Assembly: GCF_025420485.1 (NCBI RefSeq)
Contig: NZ_JAOEFD010000007.1
Coordinates: 1-64,000, forward strand
Reading direction: 5' to 3'
Length of the DNA: 64,000 nt
Origin: Nesterenkonia marinintestina
Lineage (GTDB): Bacteria > Actinomycetota > Actinomycetes > Actinomycetales > Micrococcaceae
Part shown: positions 60,642-64,000 of the stretch, one piece after another
How positions within the stretch are numbered: position 1 is the first letter of the stretch
Layout of the letters: the number at the start of each line of letters is the position of its first letter
The notes under the pieces: generated by a model
The model's input: the letters and a program-made list of their open reading frames with translations, nothing else
Database searches by the model: none
What the model was told of the DNA's origin: nothing
Program-made: the position numbers and the translations under genes

Positions 60642-61615
60642 ACGCACTGAGCCGCTCGGTCCAGGTCCTGTTCCTGGGCGGCAAGGGCGGGGTCGGCAAG
60701 ACCTCCACCGCCTCGGCCGTGGCCCTGCACCGTGCACGCGCCGGCGGCCGGGTCCTGCTGGTCTCCACGGACCCGGCCCACAACATCGGGCACCTGTGGG
60801 AGCGGGAGATCGGCGACGACGTCGTCACCCTGTTCCGGGACGCCGACGGGGACGGCGCGTCTGCCGGGCGGCTCGACGCCGTCGAGGTGGACCCGCGCCG
60901 CACGGTGCGCGCCCATGTGCGGGAGGTCGGCCAGACGCTGCGGTCGATGATGCCCGAGCATCTGCACCGACAGGTCGACGAGCATCTGCGCATGGCCGAG
61001 GATTCGCCGGGCACGCATGAGTCGGCGCTGCTGGAGCGGATCGCCGAGCTGGTGGAGCAGTCCCTGGACGACTACGACCTCATCGTGTTCGACACCGCGC
61101 CCTCGGGCCACACCGCCCGGCTGATGGCGCTGCCCGAGACGATGACCGTGTGGACCGAGGGGCTGCTCGCGCGGCGGGACCGGGCCGAACGGTTCGGCGC
61201 CGCAGTGCGTGCGCTGGACCGCGACGACGACCCGGCGACCCAGCGCGACCGTCGGATCCGAGCGGTGCTCACCCGGCGTCGCACCCGCTTCGAACAGCTG
61301 CGCGACGTCCTGCGCGACGAGCGGCGGTGCGCCTTCGTCGTCGTGCTCACTCCGGAGCGGCTGCCGGTGCTGGAGTCGGCGGAGCTGGTCACCGACCTGC
61401 AGGGCAGCGGAGTCCGCGTGGGCGGGCTGGTGGTCAACCGGCTGTCCCCCGACGACGCCGGGGAGTACCTGGCCCGTCGTCGGGAGCAGGAGCTGCGGCA
61501 TGTGGAGTCGCTGCGTGAGCTCCTGCCGGAGATGGAGGTGCAGACCGTGCCGCTGCTCCCGGGCGACGTGGTGGGCGCAGACGCCGTAGGACGCCTCGCC
61601 GACCTCTACGCCTGA
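60632..61615 (+). CDS. ArsA/Get3-like P-loop ATPase
   Basis: 327 residues. The deviant Walker A is [18 protein letters not shown], switch I is [13 protein letters not shown] and switch II is [19 protein letters not shown], all as in ArsA/Get3. The metal-binding Cys pair of Get3 and the second ATPase half of ArsA are absent; a single Cys is visible. Get3 targets tail-anchored membrane proteins and ArsA drives arsenite efflux. No arsenic genes are nearby, so a role with CstA and the Cys-Cys protein is more likely. It overlaps the small gene by 10 bases. Confidence 0.88.
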   Translation: MLLNALSRSVQVLFLGGKGGVGKTSTASAVALHRARAGGRVLLVSTDPAHNIGHLWEREIGDDVVTLFRDADGDGASAGRLDAVEVDPRRTVRAHVREVGQTLRSMMPEHLHRQVDEHLRMAEDSPGTHESALLERIAELVEQSLDDYDLIVFDTAPSGHTARLMALPETMTVWTEGLLARRDRAERFGAAVRALDRDDDPATQRDRRIRAVLTRRRTRFEQLRDVLRDERRCAFVVVLTPERLPVLESAELVTDLQGSGVRVGGLVVNRLSPDDAGEYLARRREQELRHVESLRELLPEMEVQTVPLLPGDVVGADAVGRLADLYA

Positions 61616-61635
61616 TCGGCCGCGCACCTCACCGA

Positions 61636-61685
61636 CCCCACCTCCTCACACCCGTCCCCACCTCCTCACACCCGTCCACACCTCC
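61636..61685. repeat. 20-bp tandem repeat after the ATPase gene
   Basis: Two perfect 20-base units (CCCCACCTCCTCACACCCGT, 61636-61655 and 61656-61675) and a partial third. It lies between the ATPase stop and the palindrome at 61695-61760. Confidence 0.8.
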
Positions 61686-61694
61686 ACACCGCAA

Positions 61695-61760
61695 GCGTCT
61701 ACCCCGAATGCACACGTCCCCCGCGGATTCGCGGGGGACGTGTGCATTCGGGGTAGACGC
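61695..61760. repeat. 31-bp perfect palindrome (family D), terminator-like
   Basis: Arms 61695-61725 and 61730-61760 are exact reverse complements with a 4-base loop (GATT). It starts GCGTCTACCCCGAATGCACA. It lies between the convergent ATPase and HAD genes. It is the longest perfect stem in the window, and only one copy is seen here. Confidence 0.9.
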
Positions 61761-61824
61761 ACGGTTCGGGGTGGGGTGAGGGCGTGGCTGGGGGACGCTG
61801 AGGTGCTTTCGGGTGGGCCGGCGG

Positions 61825-62730
61825 TCAGTCGGCGACGGCGTCGCGCGAGCCGTAGTCACCGTCGAGCACGCGGCGCAGCACCGGCACGAGGCCGTCGTCG
61901 TCGACGTGGTCGGTCTGCTCGTCGGCCGCCCGCACGACCTCCTCCGGCGCCTGGCCCATCGCCACGCCGCGGCCGGCCCAGACGAGCATCTCGATGTCGT
62001 TGCGCCCGTCCCCTGCGGCGACCACGTCGGTGATCGGCACCCCGAGGCGCTCGCGCAGCGCCTCGAGGGAGGATCCCTTCGTCACTCCCGCCGCTGCGAC
62101 GTCGAGCCAGGCCGACCATCCGACCGAGTAGGTCACGCCCTGCAGACCGATGCCCCCGACGGCCTCGGCGAACTCCTCGCTGGTCGCGGTGTGCGAGTTG
62201 ACCACCAGCCGCACCGCCTCCACCTGGGTGAGCTCCTGGAAGGTGACCCCCTCGGCCATCAGGCCGAAGGACATGTCCTGGAACCGTTCGGTGGAGAGGA
62301 ACCCGCCGTCGGCGGTCTCCACCGCGTAGCGGGCGTTGGGCAGGCGGTCGGCGAGCGCCTCCAGGGCCGGGGCGGGGTCGAAGACGTGGCGGGAGATGAC
62401 CTCGTAGCCGTCGGGCAGCGAGGCGTCGATGCGTACGGTCACCCCTCCGTTGGAGCAGACCGCGTACCCCTGGGTCACGCCCAGGGCCTCGACCACCGGG
62501 AGCACCGCGGGCAGCGAGCGCCCGGTGGACACGACCACCGTGTGCCCGTCCGCGACGACCTCACGACCCGTCCTGCGCACGGCGTCGGACATGTGACCGT
62601 CGTGGTCGACCAGGGTGCCGTCGACGTCGAGGCAGACCATGGCCCGACCACGACGATGGACGTGGCTGCCCCCGTCGCCCGCGGCGGGCACGGAGATCCG
62701 GCCGGTCTGGTTCGTGTCCGTGGTGGTCAT
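61825..62730 (-). CDS. HAD superfamily IIB (Cof-type) hydrolase
   Basis: 301 residues. HAD motif I is MVCLDVDGTLVDHDG (about 31-45), motif II is VVVSTGRSL, and motifs III/IV are GVTKGSSLEALRERLG and VVAAGDGRNDIEML. The middle cap domain is of the IIB type. It is probably a phosphatase for sugar phosphates or riboflavin-like compounds; substrate not known. The N-terminal 25 residues are an extension, and no ribosome binding site is visible before ATG 62730, so the start is uncertain. Confidence 0.85.
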   Translation of the reverse strand: MTTTDTNQTGRISVPAAGDGGSHVHRRGRAMVCLDVDGTLVDHDGHMSDAVRRTGREVVADGHTVVVSTGRSLPAVLPVVEALGVTQGYAVCSNGGVTVRIDASLPDGYEVISRHVFDPAPALEALADRLPNARYAVETADGGFLSTERFQDMSFGLMAEGVTFQELTQVEAVRLVVNSHTATSEEFAEAVGGIGLQGVTYSVGWSAWLDVAAAGVTKGSSLEALRERLGVPITDVVAAGDGRNDIEMLVWAGRGVAMGQAPEEVVRAADEQTDHVDDDGLVPVLRRVLDGDYGSRDAVAD

Positions 62731-62857
62731 AGAGGAGCGCCGTCCGTTCGGGGTCTGCGGTCTGGTCCGCCGACGCCGTGCTGCGCAGGGCGCCGGAGTA
62801 GGACATTATGCCGGATGGTCCCATCGGCGGAAGAACGGCAGGTGGACGGAGGGCGGC

Positions 62858-63349
62858 TCAGGAGCGCTCGAGGTGGGCGCGCACGAACCACTGGAACAGT
62901 TCGAGGTCCTTGGTCTGACCGATGAGCAGGTCCTCGGTGATCGGGTCGGTGTCGGCGACCTTGGCGATCACCTGACGGTGGTCCGAGACGACGCCGTCGT
63001 AGACCTTGTCGACCTCCGTGAGGTGCTCCTGAGTGCTGGCCCGTCCCAGCGGGTAGTCCTCCCAGGACCGTTCGGCGACCATCTGGCCGCTGCGTCCCGA
63101 GGGCGTGCCGCCGAGGGTGGCGATGCGTTCGGCGACCTCGTCGGCGAAGCCGCGGACCTTCTCGATCTCCGGGTCGAGCATCTCGTGGACGGCGATGAAG
63201 TTCGGACCCGTGACGTTCCAGTGCACGTGCTTCAGCGCCAGATGGAGGTCGTTGAGCGCGTTGAGGCGCTGCTGGAGGAGCCCGGCGATCTCGTGCCCGT
63301 TCTCCTTCGCCAGGCCGGGGACGGTGTAGTCGGCGTTGCGGTCTGCCAT
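62858..63349 (-). CDS. dps: Dps family ferritin-like DNA-binding protein
   Basis: 163 residues. The ferroxidase site is built from LKHVHWNVTGPNFIAVHEML and DPEIEKVRGFADEVAERIA, the Dps signatures, followed by SWEDYPLGRASTQEHLTEVD. It forms 12-mers that store iron and protect DNA under oxidative or starvation stress. GGAG lies 7 bases before the ATG at 63349; the longer frame to 63406 has no such site. It lies between serS and the HAD gene. Confidence 0.94.
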   Translation of the reverse strand: MADRNADYTVPGLAKENGHEIAGLLQQRLNALNDLHLALKHVHWNVTGPNFIAVHEMLDPEIEKVRGFADEVAERIATLGGTPSGRSGQMVAERSWEDYPLGRASTQEHLTEVDKVYDGVVSDHRQVIAKVADTDPITEDLLIGQTKDLELFQWFVRAHLERS

Positions 63350-63447
63350 GGTCGCTCTCCTTCGGTGAGGCGGGGCGCCAGGCGGTGCTGCCTGCCGCCG
63401 CTCCACATCTTAGCGATTCAGAAGAAGCGCCGACAGCCTGATGAGCC

Positions 63448-64000
63448 TCACCTCACCGGGGTGAGGACCTCCAGTCCGCCGAGGTAGGGACGCAGCGCCT
63501 CCGGCACACGGACCGAGCCGTCGGCCTGCTGGTGGTTCTCCAGGATCGCCACCAGCCAGCGGGTGGTGGCCAGGGTTCCGTTGAGCATGGCTGCCGGACG
63601 GGTGGGGCCCTTGGACCCGTCGTCCTTGACCGTGCGCTCCCGGATGTTCAGCCGCCGCGCCTGGAAGGTCGTGCAGTCCGACGTCGACGTCAGCTCGCGG
63701 TAGGTGCCCTGGGAGGGGACCCACGCCTCGCAGTCGAACTTCCGAGCCGCCGACATGCCCAGGTCGCCGGCGGCGATGTCGACCACCCGGTAGGGCAGCT
63801 CCATCTTCCGCAGCATCGTCTCCTCCCAGGCCAGCATCCGCTCATGCTCGGCCTTCGACTCCTCCTGGGAGCAGTAGACGAACATCTCCAGCTTGTTGAA
63901 CTGGTGGACGCGCAGGATCCCTCGGGTGTCCTTGCCGTGCGAGCCGGCCTCGCGCCGATAGCAGGTGGACCACCCGGCGTATCGCAGCGGAGCCTGGGAC
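63448..64000 (-). CDS. serS: seryl-tRNA synthetase (3' part, cut by the window edge)
   Basis: About 183 C-terminal codons are present; the 5' part is beyond position 64000. Class II motif 2 is visible as [36 protein letters not shown] and [15 protein letters not shown]. Downstream are [20 protein letters not shown] and [15 protein letters not shown]-like ([15 protein letters not shown]) motifs, and motif 3 is [19 protein letters not shown]. The catalytic core is intact in what is seen. It ends 98 bases before the Dps start on the same strand. Confidence 0.95.
   Translation of the reverse strand, partial: SQAPLRYAGWSTCYRREAGSHGKDTRGILRVHQFNKLEMFVYCSQEESKAEHERMLAWEETMLRKMELPYRVVDIAAGDLGMSAARKFDCEAWVPSQGTYRELTSTSDCTTFQARRLNIRERTVKDDGSKGPTRPAAMLNGTLATTRWLVAILENHQQADGSVRVPEALRPYLGGLEVLTPVR

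Noticed and set aside
60632-61615. Arsenite pump ATPase (ArsA) in an arsenic-resistance operon
   Set aside because: There is no arsB, arsD, arsR or arsC nearby, only one ATPase half, and the metal-binding Cys residues of ArsA are missing.

Overview
The window is a compact, high-GC (about 70% by eye) actinobacterial chromosome segment. The conserved block folE-folP-folBK-DUF3180-PH-PH-DUF2520-panC-lysS-lsr2-clpC, with ftsH-hpt-tilS-metalloprotease-ppa beside it, is typical of Micrococcales. Within these, Micrococcaceae-like genera (Arthrobacter, Kocuria, Nesterenkonia relatives) fit best, but the genus cannot be fixed from sequence alone. There is no phage, insertion sequence, CRISPR array or rRNA. 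One tRNA (Lys, TTT) is present.

Layout. 0-5.4 kb: an MFS transporter, two tandem paralogous single-span membrane proteins with Gly/Tyr/Gln-rich cytoplasmic tails, and a conserved actinobacterial protein. 5.5-9.9 kb: tRNA-Lys and small accessory genes (YCII, GyrI-like, a His-rich methyltransferase, a ketopantoate-reductase-like protein, PLDc_N and DUF1345 membrane proteins). 9.9-16.3 kb: phosphate uptake, with a structured-RNA-like element, a PhoU-like/PiT low-affinity pair and the high-affinity pstSCAB operon, which has a canonical PHO box upstream. 16.3-23.4 kb: argA-type acetyltransferase, FUSC exporter, mutY, radA, DUF3817 and an AbiEi/endonuclease-like protein. 23.5-35 kb: clpC, a double-HTH regulator divergent from putA, an ornithine cyclodeaminase-MHS transporter pair, a GntR regulator and lsr2. 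35.4-40.1 kb: lysS, an M13 peptidase and panC. 40.2-42.4 kb: an ada-alkA fusion plus ogt, lying between panC and DUF2520. 42.5-54.4 kb: the folate/ftsH/tilS cluster, all on the minus strand. 54.5-56.5 kb: a YcaQ-like protein and a GNAT. 56.7-61.6 kb: two near-identical CstA transporters followed by a small protein ending in Cys-Cys and an ArsA/Get3-like ATPase. 61.8-64 kb: a HAD phosphatase, dps and the 3' part of serS, cut by the window edge.

How it works together. Phosphate supply appears to switch between PiT and Pst under PhoP control. Proline and ornithine breakdown form one local module (putA, ornithine cyclodeaminase, transporter, two regulators). The alkylation-repair pair ada-alkA/ogt is translationally coupled. 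The CstA duplication with the Cys-Cys protein and the ATPase is the most system-like unit, and both cstA promoters carry Crp/GlxR-like half-palindromes at identical spacing.

Two genome-wide habits stand out. Many genes have a TAnnnT -10 box 6-8 bases before the start codon, implying leaderless mRNAs. Gene ends are marked by long, nearly perfect palindromes that fall into several sequence families, at least three of which occur more than once in this window.
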